A stretch of 64,000 nt of DNA from Paraburkholderia hospita (GTDB lineage Bacteria > Pseudomonadota > Gammaproteobacteria > Burkholderiales > Burkholderiaceae), in assembly GCF_002902965.1 (NCBI RefSeq), contig NZ_CP026107.1:434001-498000 (forward strand), in the 5' to 3' direction. Both the position numbers and the translations under genes were made by a program. This document shows positions 51,040 through 60,142 of the stretch, piece after piece (the first letter of the stretch is position 1; each line of letters begins with the position of its first letter). The notes beneath the pieces were generated by a model. That model was not told the origin of the DNA. It worked only from the letters and a program-made list of their open reading frames with translations, and did no database searches.

Positions 51040-52215
51040 ATGAAAAAGATCGTTATCTCCAGTGCCATTGGCGCACTTTTCGCTGCCGCGACTCCGCTGG
51101 CATTCGCTCAAAGCTCGGTCACGCTATACGGCATCGTCGATGAAGCTATCCGCTATCAGACGAACACCGGCCCGGGCGGCGACGACCAGGTCGTCATGAC
51201 CTCGGGTCCGGAAACACACAGCCGGTGGGGCTTGAAAGGCAGCGAGGATCTGGGCGGCGGATGGTCCGCAGTCTTCCACCTCGAAAACGGCTTCGAAGCC
51301 TTCAATGGGACACTCCACGTTCCCGGCACATTGTTCAGTCGACAGGCTTACGTGGGCCTGTCGAACGACAAGTGGGGCGCACTGACTTTCGGCAGGCAAT
51401 ACGCGCCCGCTTACGACACCCTGGGCGATATTTTCGACCCGTTGACCGTTGGCAATTATTGGCAAAACAGTTGGCCCTATAACAACATCGGCAATTACCT
51501 GGAAATCAATAACGCGGTCAAGTACAAAGGCACGTTCTATAACCTGGCGATCGATGCGCTTTATGGTTTCGGCAACCAGCCAGGCGCGCTCGGTCTCGGC
51601 GCCATCTACGCCGTGGAACTGACGTACACATATGGCCCAGCCATGCTCAACGCAGGCTTCCAGCAGGTGTCGGTACCGACCTCCGCGACGGGCTCCGCGG
51701 TCGGCACCAGTGTCGGCAGTGCAATCAATGGTGGCAAGACGAACTTCCTGCACGTCAGCGGCGCCTGGCAGGTCACTCACGACGTTCGCCTGCTGGCCGG
51801 CTGGCTTCACGGCCAGGACCAGACAGGTTTGACCGACGTCAACATGCAGCAAGCTGGCTCGCCGACATTGAAGGGTGCCAGCCCCAACCGCATCGACGAC
51901 ACCATTTATGTCGGTGCGAACTGGAAAGCCACCGCGCCACTGCTATTCACGTTCGCCTACTACTACGGGCACGCGCGCAATGCTGAACGGCTCGACGGTT
52001 CGCTCGGTACGGGGGTGAACCAGTCGGCTACGATTCTCGCTGAATACTCTTTCTCGAGGCAGTCGGAAATCTACGCGATCACGGACTGGGCGCGCGGCAC
52101 GGGTGCCTTCGCAGCCGACTATCCAGGCGGAGTCAATTCCGCCGGTGTGCCGACCAATACCATTGGCCGAACCAACCAGTTGGGCGTGGCAGTCGGTCTT
52201 CGCAAGATGTTCTAA
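51040..52215 (+). CDS. Gram-negative trimeric porin
   Basis: 391 residues: signal peptide MKKIVISSAIGALFAAATPLAFA, then SSVTLYGIVDEAIRYQTN and repeated amphipathic strands (RWGLKGSEDLGGGWSAVFHLENGF, AYVGLSNDKWGALTFGRQ), ending in a C-terminal Phe (GLRKMF) recognised by the BAM machinery. Typical of the abundant 16-strand porins of Burkholderiales. Monocistronic. Confidence 0.93.
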   Translation: MKKIVISSAIGALFAAATPLAFAQSSVTLYGIVDEAIRYQTNTGPGGDDQVVMTSGPETHSRWGLKGSEDLGGGWSAVFHLENGFEAFNGTLHVPGTLFSRQAYVGLSNDKWGALTFGRQYAPAYDTLGDIFDPLTVGNYWQNSWPYNNIGNYLEINNAVKYKGTFYNLAIDALYGFGNQPGALGLGAIYAVELTYTYGPAMLNAGFQQVSVPTSATGSAVGTSVGSAINGGKTNFLHVSGAWQVTHDVRLLAGWLHGQDQTGLTDVNMQQAGSPTLKGASPNRIDDTIYVGANWKATAPLLFTFAYYYGHARNAERLDGSLGTGVNQSATILAEYSFSRQSEIYAITDWARGTGAFAADYPGGVNSAGVPTNTIGRTNQLGVAVGLRKMF

Positions 52216-52245
52216 GGACGGGTATTCGGGCTGCGCGCACGACTA

Positions 52246-52767
52246 TCAGCGCTTGTCGGCGGGATCGCGCTTGAAGCCGGTCAGCATCGAGCCGATCAGA
52301 TTGTCGCGTGTCCAGATGCTCATGATGATGGCCGCGAGGATGTGTACGCACACGCAGACTTCTAGTGCAATAGAAAGAACCGTGTGAAGGTCATGCGGCC
52401 AGTCTTCGCCCCAGAATGCGTCGAGGCGCATCAGCCAGCCGCTTAGCGCCAGTGCCAGAATCAGCAGCCAGAGTGCGATTGCCATCAGGCCGCCGAGCGG
52501 ATTGTGCGACAGATGATGCAGCGGCTTGCCGGCGGCCAACGAGCGCACGTAGTCTTTCAGATGCGCAGGCGTCGGCCACCAGGCGGAGAATCGTGCGTAG
52601 GGCGTGCCGAGAAATCCCCACACGAAGCGACAGGCAACCAGACCGGCAGCGATATATCCAAGTACTCGATGCGCCTGGTCAGTCGGCCCGAACAGATTCC
52701 ACACGACGATGCCGGCGACGGTCCAGTGTGTGAACCGCACACCTATGTCCCAGGTTTTGACGGGCAT
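52246..52767 (-). CDS. cytochrome b561-type membrane protein
   Basis: 173 residues, four membrane helices with heme-ligand histidines in VRFTHWTVAGIVVWNLFG, HRVLGYIAAGL and DLHTVLSIALEVCVCVHILAA. Di-heme b-type electron carrier of the inner membrane. Fifteen bases after the PepSY gene and probably co-transcribed, a frequent pairing in which PepSY protein sits in the periplasm. Confidence 0.88.
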   Translation of the reverse strand: MPVKTWDIGVRFTHWTVAGIVVWNLFGPTDQAHRVLGYIAAGLVACRFVWGFLGTPYARFSAWWPTPAHLKDYVRSLAAGKPLHHLSHNPLGGLMAIALWLLILALALSGWLMRLDAFWGEDWPHDLHTVLSIALEVCVCVHILAAIIMSIWTRDNLIGSMLTGFKRDPADKR

Positions 52768-52782
52768 CGCGCGCGCCGGGCG

Positions 52783-53046
52783 TCATTCGATCTCGGACTT
52801 CACGACGGCAAGCGTCTTGGTGTCGTAGTAGATCTCGACCTTCTTGCCCTCTTTGTTGTGTCCGTAGATTTCGTAGCAGTTGCCGTCGACCTTGAACTTC
52901 TTGATCTTGTAGCCTTGCGCTTCGAGCTGCGCGCGCGCATCCGATTCCTTCATCCACTCGCTCTTCGGATACACCGGGCAATCGGCTTTAGCGAGCGCCG
53001 TGCCGGAAACGCCCATTGCCACGCATAACGCCAGGAACTTGAACAT
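52783..53046 (-). CDS. PepSY-domain periplasmic protein
   Basis: 87 residues: signal peptide MFKFLALCVAMGVSGTALA, then a PepSY domain (WMKESDARAQLEAQGYKIKKFKVDGNCYEIYGHNKEGKKVEIYYDTKTLAVVKSE). ATG 53046 has GAGG six bases upstream, better than the ATG at 53058. Partner of the b561 gene. Confidence 0.85.
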   Translation of the reverse strand: MFKFLALCVAMGVSGTALAKADCPVYPKSEWMKESDARAQLEAQGYKIKKFKVDGNCYEIYGHNKEGKKVEIYYDTKTLAVVKSEIE

Positions 53047-53160
53047 CCGCCACCTCATGTGCTGGTTTGTCGAGCGGTTACTCTACGTGCACCCAGACTG
53101 GTTCGCAAGCTTATTGTAGGGTTTAAGCGAATGCTGCTGGTATCACCCGCGTTCGAACAT

Positions 53161-53877
53161 TCAGATTCCCTCGACGCGCCCCGCTGCAAGTACGGGCCCG
53201 GTGGGTTGCCCGGTTAGCGATCCCCCTTGCGGTTCAAGAGACACCGCAAGCGTGGTCTGTGCGCCGAGTTGCTGAAGCTGATCCCGCGCGACGTGCACGA
53301 TCGTCGGATGCTGCGGATCGATGACGCCCAGGGAGACGGGTTTCGAGCCGGGCGGAATCATCCACATCTGCGTGGAATGGTTGGCGGCAATCGCAAAGTC
53401 GCGAGGCGGAACGACGACGATCTGTGCATGTTGCGCATCCACCGTTGCCGTCCAGGCTGCGCCCGCGCCTTGCCGTTCGAGCGTCGCAACCAGATATTGC
53501 GCGCCTGCGGGCGGGGCCTCGGCTTCGTGCAACACGGTGCGTGTCAGGACGATGGCGAGGGCGCAAGCTGCAACGACCGACGTCAATCCCGTCCAGCGCC
53601 AGAACGACAGGCTGTTCCATAGACCCGCGCGGCGCCCGTTCTGCGTCCAGCCCAACTGCGCTTGCAAACGGTCCCACACATGTGAAGGCGGCATCACCTC
53701 CGCCACGTCTTCGTTCAAAGGCATCAGGCGCGCTTGCCAACGCGCGAGCGATTCGGCCATGCCCGCTTCCTGCTGCATCGCGAGCTCGATTTCGCGGCGC
53801 TCCTCGTCGCTGAGCACGCCTAGTACGTACTCCGCGCAGCGAAGGTCTTTTTCGTCGGAAGAGGCGGGCGTATTCAT
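53161..53877 (-). CDS. anti-sigma factor (RskA-like)
   Basis: 238 residues. N-terminal anti-sigma domain (DLRCAEYVLGVLSDEERREIELAMQQEAGMAESLARWQARLMPLNE), a single membrane helix (LTSVVAACALAIVLTRTVL, about residue 95) and a periplasmic RskA domain (MWMIPPGSKPVSLGVI...LAVSLEPQGGS). Holds the sigma factor at the membrane until a signal arrives. Overlaps the sigma gene by four bases (ATGA). Confidence 0.9.
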   Translation of the reverse strand: MNTPASSDEKDLRCAEYVLGVLSDEERREIELAMQQEAGMAESLARWQARLMPLNEDVAEVMPPSHVWDRLQAQLGWTQNGRRAGLWNSLSFWRWTGLTSVVAACALAIVLTRTVLHEAEAPPAGAQYLVATLERQGAGAAWTATVDAQHAQIVVVPPRDFAIAANHSTQMWMIPPGSKPVSLGVIDPQHPTIVHVARDQLQQLGAQTTLAVSLEPQGGSLTGQPTGPVLAAGRVEGI

Positions 53878-54476
53878 CGTTCAAGACACGTCTTCAGCTG
53901 CATCAGACTGCGGCGGATCCAGCTCTTCATGGTGCCCAGCGGAACACTCATTCGCGCGGCCAGTTCGGCGTACGACAAACCCGTGAAGAATGCCTCCCTG
54001 ATCGCGTTTCTCTGGATGTCGGGCAGCGCTTGCAGACACAACTCGAGCCGCTGGCGCTCCTGACTGAGTTGAGCAAGGGCAGCGGGAGTGGGTGATTCAT
54101 CGACGATCTCTTCGACGGTTGTTTCGTCGAGCGAGACCGTGCGGCGGCGCCTGATGCGATCGATTGCGCGATTGCGCGCGATCGTCCCGAGCCAGGTGAG
54201 AGCGCTGGATAGCTGCGGATTGAATGTGGCTGCCTGGTTCCAGGCTGTGACGTACACGTCCTGAAGCGTGTCCTCGGCTTCGGACCGGTCACGCAGTACC
54301 TTGATGCAAATGGCGAATATCTTTGGCGATGTACGACGATAGAGCGTTTCAAACGCAGCCCGGTCACGCAACGCAACAGCCGATAGCATGCGATCCAGAT
54401 CGTCGCGCCCCACGGTGTCCGAAGACGTGGGCGTACGCGTCGCGTCACGCATTTCCTTCGGTTGCCTTGAGGACAT
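53874..54476 (-). CDS. ECF RNA polymerase sigma factor (SigK-like)
   Basis: About 200 residues. Region 2 (AFETLYRRTSPKIFAICIKVLRDRSEAEDTLQDVYVTAWNQA) and region 4 (LELCLQALPDIQRNAIREAFFTGLSYAELAARMSVPLGTMKSWIRRSLMQLKTCL). Group typical of sigma factors paired with RskA anti-sigmas. Start uncertain: ATG 54476 (MSSRQPKE) or 54452; the open frame to 54578 lacks family similarity. First gene of the pair. Confidence 0.88.
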   Translation of the reverse strand: MSSRQPKEMRDATRTPTSSDTVGRDDLDRMLSAVALRDRAAFETLYRRTSPKIFAICIKVLRDRSEAEDTLQDVYVTAWNQAATFNPQLSSALTWLGTIARNRAIDRIRRRRTVSLDETTVEEIVDESPTPAALAQLSQERQRLELCLQALPDIQRNAIREAFFTGLSYAELAARMSVPLGTMKSWIRRSLMQLKTCLER

Positions 54477-54769
54477 GTTCCACCCGGGCTGGCTGTACTC
54501 GGTACGCTTTCGTGCACGTAGTGTATCAGCGCGATGCGCATCCAGTAGCCCGTCGCCGGGCAATGGTCGCGAGGGCATCGGATCTCCTGGACGGTCGTGA
54601 ACGCGGATTCAATTCCCTTTTTACGTTGCTGGACGTGTTGCGGATGCAAAGTGGTAAGGCATTACCGTTCTTCCCGCCACTGCTTGATCTGATGGTAGAC
54701 AGATTTGCGCCGCTGAGCGCGGAATGGCCCTTTCTTCCCGATACGCATGAAGGTCAGTTTCCACCGACG
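54477..54769. other. spacer upstream of the sigma gene
   Basis: Holds the sigma promoter region and the 3' flank of the racemase-like gene. No RNA gene, terminator or convincing small gene was recognised; open frames here are short and without family pattern. Confidence 0.5.
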
Positions 54770-55492
54770 TTATTGGCGGCAGATAGTCATGCTCGCCAAT
54801 AGTGATCCATATCCCTGCGGCCGTTCGGAAATCCGAAGCTTCGAAAGGCAATACCACAGCAAAGCGGCATTGCTCGTCACCACGGGTACATCGAGCATGC
54901 GCTCGATCTCTTCGATCACAGGACTCACCCGAATCCCCGCGCAACTGACAAGCAGCGCATCGAACCGTCCACGTAGCTGCCTCGCCAGTTCCACCCACGC
55001 CCCGGGCGCGATCATTCCTTGCTCGAAGGGCGTGTTACACGGGATGCTCAGGTGCTCGTTGATCTCGATGCCTCGCCCGGCGAAGAATTCGATCTCTTTC
55101 ATCACCACCTGCTCACGATAGGGCGTCAGCAGCCCGATCGTCCTGACGGAAAGCGCGTTGCATGCAGCGAGCACGGCCTCGATGGTGGTCACGGCAGCGA
55201 TACCAGTGGCAGCCTCGATCCGCGCGTTGATGCTGTCCGGACCGTTCACGACACCTGCCGCCGTGCAGTTGAGCGCAATCAGATCGACCTTGGCGTCGGC
55301 GAGTAGCGCGGCGTGGGCTTCGAGATCATCGACGATGGTTTTGTCGGATTCGATTGAGGTGTCCCGAAAGGGCAGGCGCGTGGTGAGAAACTGCACACCT
55401 GGCGGCGCCATCAACTGGATCTCGAAATCGCACAGGCCGCCTGACGGGTAAAGGTGGCCGATCCGGGCCAATTCTCCGAAGCCGATGCTCAT
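54770..55492 (-). CDS. Asp/Glu racemase-superfamily enzyme (maleate isomerase-like)
   Basis: 240 residues. The two Cys regions of the superfamily are seen: LIALNCTAAGVVNGP (about residue 75) and DALLVSCAGIRVSPVIEEIE (about residue 195), with SIGFGELARIGHLYPSG at the start. This pattern suits maleate cis-trans isomerase or arylmalonate decarboxylase relatives. Just upstream on the same strand is the AAHS transporter, separated by 79 bases, suggesting joint work on an aromatic-acid breakdown product (inference). Confidence 0.8.
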   Translation of the reverse strand: MSIGFGELARIGHLYPSGGLCDFEIQLMAPPGVQFLTTRLPFRDTSIESDKTIVDDLEAHAALLADAKVDLIALNCTAAGVVNGPDSINARIEAATGIAAVTTIEAVLAACNALSVRTIGLLTPYREQVVMKEIEFFAGRGIEINEHLSIPCNTPFEQGMIAPGAWVELARQLRGRFDALLVSCAGIRVSPVIEEIERMLDVPVVTSNAALLWYCLSKLRISERPQGYGSLLASMTICRQ

Positions 55493-55571
55493 TGCTCTGC
55501 TCCTCAGTCAGCACGTGACGCCGCGGCGAACCGGCATTGCGGCTGCCGCGACACAGTTACGGATGAGCACG

Positions 55572-56921
55572 TCAACTTTCGAGGGGAACGCCCGCAGTTT
55601 CGACGAACGCATCGCTCGACCGTGAGTTGCGTGTCAGCGCAATGGCCGTTGCTGCGACGAGCGCCGAGGCTGCGAACGCGTAGAAATTCCACTTTACGTC
55701 GACGTTCAGCGTTGCGAGGTAGGCGCCCACCATCGGACCGGCCATCGCGCCGAAACGTCCGATGCCGACGGCCCAGCCTGTCGCGCTCGCGCGCGCGTGG
55801 GCACGATAGTAGTTCGCGATGAAGCCCAGCTGAACCATCGCGACGCCAATGCTACCGAAGCCGGCGAGTGCGACCAGCAAATAGTTCATCACGAGGCTGC
55901 CTTTCATAGTCAGCCCTGCAACCGCGAGCGCGCCAATCAGATAGCCGCCGACGATGGTCTTGCGCGCGCCGAGCCGGTCGCTGATACGGCCGATCAGAAT
56001 CCCGCCAAGCGCTGACGACAGCATGAACACGGCGAGGAATGAGAGGCTCGAGCCGAGGTCGTAGCCAAGTTTGCGCATCAGTTGAGGCAACCACGTTCCG
56101 AGCCCGTAGATGACGAGGACGGCCGCCACCTGCGCGACCCACAGGCAGATCGTGGTCCAGAAGTTCTGCTGTGAAAACACTTCGCTGAACACGGCGCCGA
56201 GCGACGGTTTGGACGCCGCAGTGTCCGTATGGCGGCGAGGGGCAGACAACTTTATGCCGAGACGGCTTGCCAATCGTTGTGCGCGAGCGTCGTCGCCGCG
56301 GGCCAGCAGAAAGTCGAGCGACTCAGGTAGCAGCTTGATGAGAAACGGCACGGCGAGCAGCGGGCTCGCGCCGAGTGCGACGACGAACCGCCAACCATGT
56401 GATGACAGGAACGCAATGCCAATGACGGCTGAAAGCAAGGCGCCGATCGAGTAACCGGAGTACATCAATGCAAAGTTGAGGTTGCGTTTTTCAGTCGGCG
56501 AATATTCGACGGTCAATGCCGCCGCTGCCGAAATCACCCCGCCCAGTCCAAGACCCCCGATGAAGCGGCTCACCGAGAAAAAGGACGGCGAAGGCGCCCA
56601 CGCCGCGCCCAGCATCGAGAGCGAGAACAGTACGACGCAACTGATCAGAAGCAGCTTCCGTCCGACGAGATCACTGATCACGCTGATGATGTACGAACCG
56701 AACAGTGTGCCGAACAGCGCGGCACTGCCCATCGCGCCGATCTGCATCGGCGTTAGCTTCCAGGCGGGATCGGCGAGCAACGAGGGAACAATCGTTCCCA
56801 TGACGCCGATGTCGTACCCTTCAGCCACGATCGTGAGAAAGCAGAGCACGAGTACCAGGTAAGTCGTTCTGGCTGGAGGATCGAAGAAACGCTGTTGCGA
56901 ACCGTCGGAGAGCGCGGCCAT
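55572..56921 (-). CDS. MFS aromatic acid:H+ symporter (AAHS family)
   Basis: 449 residues, twelve helices. The AAHS wording VAEGYDIGVMGTIVPSLLA with the acidic residue in helix 1 and SDLVGRKLLLISC (motif A) are present. Relatives import benzoate, 4-hydroxybenzoate, gentisate or similar acids. ATG 56921 has GAGG eight bases upstream. An operator-like sequence identical to the one in the Rieske promoter lies about 200 bases upstream. Confidence 0.9.
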   Translation of the reverse strand: MAALSDGSQQRFFDPPARTTYLVLVLCFLTIVAEGYDIGVMGTIVPSLLADPAWKLTPMQIGAMGSAALFGTLFGSYIISVISDLVGRKLLLISCVVLFSLSMLGAAWAPSPSFFSVSRFIGGLGLGGVISAAAALTVEYSPTEKRNLNFALMYSGYSIGALLSAVIGIAFLSSHGWRFVVALGASPLLAVPFLIKLLPESLDFLLARGDDARAQRLASRLGIKLSAPRRHTDTAASKPSLGAVFSEVFSQQNFWTTICLWVAQVAAVLVIYGLGTWLPQLMRKLGYDLGSSLSFLAVFMLSSALGGILIGRISDRLGARKTIVGGYLIGALAVAGLTMKGSLVMNYLLVALAGFGSIGVAMVQLGFIANYYRAHARASATGWAVGIGRFGAMAGPMVGAYLATLNVDVKWNFYAFAASALVAATAIALTRNSRSSDAFVETAGVPLES

Positions 56922-57116
56922 GCGAGACACCTCTGCTGATTAGTATGTCAAACAGTAATCGAGCCACCAACTGCCTGCTGCAACAAGGAACACGATGCCG
57001 CCACGCCGGCGTGCGGCAACCGCATCATCGATGCAACGGTCGAGCGTGGGCGAAGCGGCTCACGCATCCGACAGTCGGATTCTCGGGCACGGCGTGGCTA
57101 GCGTCACGGCCTAAAT

Positions 57117-57148
57117 ACAGAATGACATTCTTTTTTCTGCGCTGTCAA
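57117..57148 (-). promoter_or_regulatory. shared operator and possible promoter upstream of the AAHS transporter
   Basis: ACAGAATGACATTC (57117-57130) contains the near-palindrome GAATG-A-CATTC. Twelve bases away on the minus strand is a consensus -35 TTGACA (57148-57143). The same 14 bases occur at 57931-57944. The clear -10 is not obvious, since the operator occupies its place. Confidence 0.65.
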
Positions 57149-57207
57149 AGCATTTTCAAAATTCCGCTTCAATTCAGTTTCGTCGATAGCAGCAGGGAGC
57201 GTATTCG

Positions 57208-57798
57208 TCAGCGTGTATCGGCAGATCGTTCGCCTAGCAGCAGGTCGGCCATCATCGTCGAGACCTTGTCGATATCACGGTCGTCGCCGATGCGGTGATT
57301 GATCACGAAGCCATCGAACGCCATCCAGATCAGGTGCGCAAGCAGGTCGCCGTGTACGACGTCGGCACGCTCCGGCGGAAGGGACTCGAGCAGCAACTGG
57401 GTCAGGAATGCTTCGACCGGTTCGAGCAGATTGACCGGCTTTCGCATCTCCGCGGGTGCCGTCGCCAGCGCATCGATCAGCGAATTGGCGAACGAATGAT
57501 CGGCGGCGGGGATGTCCGCCCAGATACCCGTAATGATGCGACGAATCTTTTTTCGGGGGTTCGACAGCAGCGCCACTTCGGCGCGCAGCGCCTGCAACTG
57601 CTGCGTCAGCCACGGCTGATAGATCTCATAGAGGATGATCAGTTTGGAATCGAAGTACACATAGAGATTCGCGACGGTGGTCCCCGCCTGCCGCGCGATC
57701 TCGGTCATCGTCGTCGCCGAATAGCCTTTGCTGCTGAACGCAGAGAAGGCAGACGCCAGGATCGCCTCCCGGATTTCTGCTTTTTTTACCTGCGGCAC
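57208..57798 (-). CDS. TetR-family regulator of the Rieske operon
   Basis: About 196 residues. DNA-binding domain KKAEIREAILASAFSAFSSKGYSATTMTEIARQAGTTVANLYVYFDSK followed by a helical effector domain ending DKVSTMMADLLLGERSADTR. A GTG at 57798 is preceded by GAGGAGG at four bases; the ATG at 57840 is an alternative. Divergent from the Rieske gene, and flanked on both sides by the 14-bp operator, so it likely represses both the oxygenase operon and the AAHS transporter. Confidence 0.87.
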   Translation of the reverse strand: MPQVKKAEIREAILASAFSAFSSKGYSATTMTEIARQAGTTVANLYVYFDSKLIILYEIYQPWLTQQLQALRAEVALLSNPRKKIRRIITGIWADIPAADHSFANSLIDALATAPAEMRKPVNLLEPVEAFLTQLLLESLPPERADVVHGDLLAHLIWMAFDGFVINHRIGDDRDIDKVSTMMADLLLGERSADTR

Positions 57799-57908
57799 CG
57801 CGCCTCCTCGGGTAAGTGAAACAACCAATTGACCCGCCATTCTAGCAATCGCCGCGCGCGCGACGCGTCGCCACGGCACGCCGGTTCAAAAAGTTTTCAC
57901 GGAAGGGC

Positions 57909-57944
57909 TTGACAGCCGTTTCTACTGAAAACAGAATGACATTC
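57909..57944 (+). promoter_or_regulatory. Rieske operon promoter overlapped by the shared operator
   Basis: -35 TTGACA (57909-57914), 17-base spacer, -10 CAGAAT (57932-57937). The operator ACAGAATGACATTC (57931-57944) covers the -10 completely, the classical layout for repression. Start codon of the oxygenase follows at 57988. Confidence 0.75.
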
Positions 57945-57987
57945 ATTATTCAGCCATTCGGCTTTCACCCCACGAAGGACGCAATAC

Positions 57988-59277
57988 ATGAATGCGATTC
58001 CCGCCCCGGACGGCACGTTGACCGCGCGTTACGCAGAACTTGGCGCTGGACTGATCCCCGTCGAACCCTATATTTCGCCCGAGTACTACGAGCGCGAGAA
58101 GGCGCACATCTTCAAGAAGACGTGGTTGCATGTGGGCCGCGTCGAGGAGATACCCGAGGCGGGTGACTATTTCGTCAGAAGGCTGGATGCCTGCGACACC
58201 GAGATCATCGTCGTGCGCAACAAGCGCGGCGAAATCCGCGCGATGCACAACGTCTGTTCGCACCGCCTGAATCAGATTGCGTATGACAGAACGGGGCATA
58301 CGCGCAAATTCTTCTGCAAGTTTCATGGCTGGGCCTATGACCTCGACGGCAACCTGACAGGCGTGCCTGACGAAAAGTGCTTTTTCGGTCTGGATTTCAA
58401 AGACTATGCGCTTACGCGCGTCGCATGCGACGTCTGGCAGGGATTCATCTTCGTCAATATGGAGCCTGAACCGAAGATGTCGCTTGCCGACTTTCTGAGG
58501 CCGATGTACGGCGACGTCGAAGGGTATCCGTTCGACAAGATGACGGTCGGCTTCGCGTGGGAAACCGTCGTCGATTGCAACTGGAAGCTCGCGCTCGATG
58601 CGTTTCAGGAGGCGTATCACGTCGCGTACGTTCACGGCAATTCGATTGCCGATGCGATCGACAAGTCGGCAGGCGGCAGCATGCCGCCGCTCGACGCGTT
58701 GTGCGGCGAGTTCCATCGACGCCTCTCGCTCGCGGGCAATCAGAAATCGGTTTACGGCAACCCGAAGGCCGTGACGTCAGGCGGCGCCGCTGCAGCGGAA
58801 GCCTTGTCGGACGCAGGATCGAAGCGCCCGGTTGCGGCGGCCGCGCTGCGCGCCGGTATCGGCAGCGCGCGCCATGAATTTCCACTCGACGCACTGCCGA
58901 AGGGCGTCAACTGGACGAAGAGCGCGAACTGGCTGTTCGACATCAACGTGGTGTTTCCGGACTTCTATCTGTCGCTGCGCCCCAACTACTGCCAGGCGTA
59001 CAACTTCCGCCCGATCGCACACAACAAGACGCTTTTCGAAGCGCGGGTGTACTACCCGGAAATGACGACGCCCGGCGGCCGCTTCTTCCTCGAATACATG
59101 AAGGTGGCGTTGCGCGATGTGCTGCTCGAAGACCTCAGCACGCTCGAACGCACGCAGCGCGCTGCCGAAACAGGCGTGAAGAAGTTCATGGTGCTGCAAG
59201 ACAACGAACTGCTGGTGCGTCACAGCTATCACGTCATCGAACGTTTGCTGGCGCAAGCCGAAGCGACTGCGGAGTGA
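57988..59277 (+). CDS. Rieske aromatic-ring-hydroxylating oxygenase, alpha subunit
   Basis: 429 residues. The [2Fe-2S] Rieske ligands are C90, H92, C110 and H113 (NVCSHRLNQ and FFCKFHGWAYD). The mononuclear iron site includes H211 and H216 (DAFQEAYHVAYVH). Such enzymes insert oxygen into aromatic or other unsaturated or methylated substrates using electrons from a reductase. No beta-subunit gene follows, pointing to an alpha-only (homotrimeric) type. First gene of a tightly packed operon with flavin and iron-sulfur reductases and cupins. Confidence 0.9.
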   Translation: MNAIPAPDGTLTARYAELGAGLIPVEPYISPEYYEREKAHIFKKTWLHVGRVEEIPEAGDYFVRRLDACDTEIIVVRNKRGEIRAMHNVCSHRLNQIAYDRTGHTRKFFCKFHGWAYDLDGNLTGVPDEKCFFGLDFKDYALTRVACDVWQGFIFVNMEPEPKMSLADFLRPMYGDVEGYPFDKMTVGFAWETVVDCNWKLALDAFQEAYHVAYVHGNSIADAIDKSAGGSMPPLDALCGEFHRRLSLAGNQKSVYGNPKAVTSGGAAAAEALSDAGSKRPVAAAALRAGIGSARHEFPLDALPKGVNWTKSANWLFDINVVFPDFYLSLRPNYCQAYNFRPIAHNKTLFEARVYYPEMTTPGGRFFLEYMKVALRDVLLEDLSTLERTQRAAETGVKKFMVLQDNELLVRHSYHVIERLLAQAEATAE

Positions 59278-59282
59278 GGATC

Positions 59283-59690
59283 ATGGAAGAGAAAGTCATT
59301 GTTATCGCGAGGCGCGCCGATGCCACCGCAACGGATGCGCCCACGCGCGCGGCGCTGCCCGCCGCGTTTGCCGAACTGAACCGGTTTGTCGACACGTGGG
59401 CGCTCGAAACCGAAACGGCGCGCACGACGCGGCGCCATACGGCCGGCATGCCCGCGATCGTCGAGTTCAAGGACGCCATGCTTGCGAGGGTCGACGAGAT
59501 CGTCGCGTGGCTCAATCAGTACACGCTCGACACGCTGCCCGGCGATGCGAAGACGCTGATGTATCTGTTGCTTTCGCTAGCCGAGGTCGCGCCTGCCGTC
59601 GAGTTCTATCAGCAAGCGGCTGTGATCGACGGCTATGACCCGTTTCGCTTCGTGGCCGACGAAACCTTTTCGATGCGCCCGGTCGTCTGA
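59283..59690 (+). CDS. unrecognised 135-residue protein of the Rieske operon
   Basis: Starts MEEKVIVIARRADATATDAPTRAALPAAFAELNRFVDTWALETE and is mainly helical (PAIVEFKDAMLARVDEIVAWLNQYTLDTLPGDAKTLMYLLLSLAEVAPAVEFYQQA). No cysteine cluster, so it is not a ferredoxin. No signal peptide. I do not recognise the family. GAGG lies three bases before the ATG; a GTG at 59274 overlapping the oxygenase stop is an alternative start. Its place right after the oxygenase suggests an accessory or assembly role. Confidence 0.75.
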   Translation: MEEKVIVIARRADATATDAPTRAALPAAFAELNRFVDTWALETETARTTRRHTAGMPAIVEFKDAMLARVDEIVAWLNQYTLDTLPGDAKTLMYLLLSLAEVAPAVEFYQQAAVIDGYDPFRFVADETFSMRPVV

Positions 59691-59725
59691 CGCTCGACAG
59701 GCAAACCCAGTTCAAGGATTCGACC

Positions 59726-60142
59726 ATGCCTAAATGCCGCATTTTTGGAATCGATCACGGACTCAAGGAGGTCGTCGCCGACGGCCTCTATATGAAGACG
59801 ATGATCGGCGAGACGATGAGTGTCGCTGTCATCAAGTTTGTCGAAGCGGCGGGTCGCAGCCTGCCGGCAAAGGCGCATAGCCACGGCGAAGAGGCATCGT
59901 TGCAGGTGAGCGGCGGCTGTTCGATCTTCGAGGTGCACGCCGATGGCGAAGCGTTCGAGCGGCGCCTGAATAGGGGCGAGGGCATGATCATTCCCGCCGG
60001 TTTGAGTCACTACGGCGTCAACACGTATGAAGGCGCGGGCATGAGCATGCGTCTGAACGTGGTGACGCCACCGCGTGCCGAATATCGCAGTGAAGACGAG
60101 CCGCCGTATTACCCGCTCGCCGATCGGGAGCGTGCATCGTGA
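59726..60142 (+). CDS. cupin-domain protein 1
   Basis: 138 residues. Cupin motif 1 HSHGEEASLQVSGGCSIFEVHADGE and motif 2 GMIIPAGLSHYGVNTYEGAG, with His/Glu ligands kept. No signal peptide, so cytoplasmic. Could be a metal-dependent enzyme (isomerase or dioxygenase) or a small-molecule sensor. Its last bases overlap the next cupin gene (GTGA). Confidence 0.82.
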   Translation: MPKCRIFGIDHGLKEVVADGLYMKTMIGETMSVAVIKFVEAAGRSLPAKAHSHGEEASLQVSGGCSIFEVHADGEAFERRLNRGEGMIIPAGLSHYGVNTYEGAGMSMRLNVVTPPRAEYRSEDEPPYYPLADRERAS

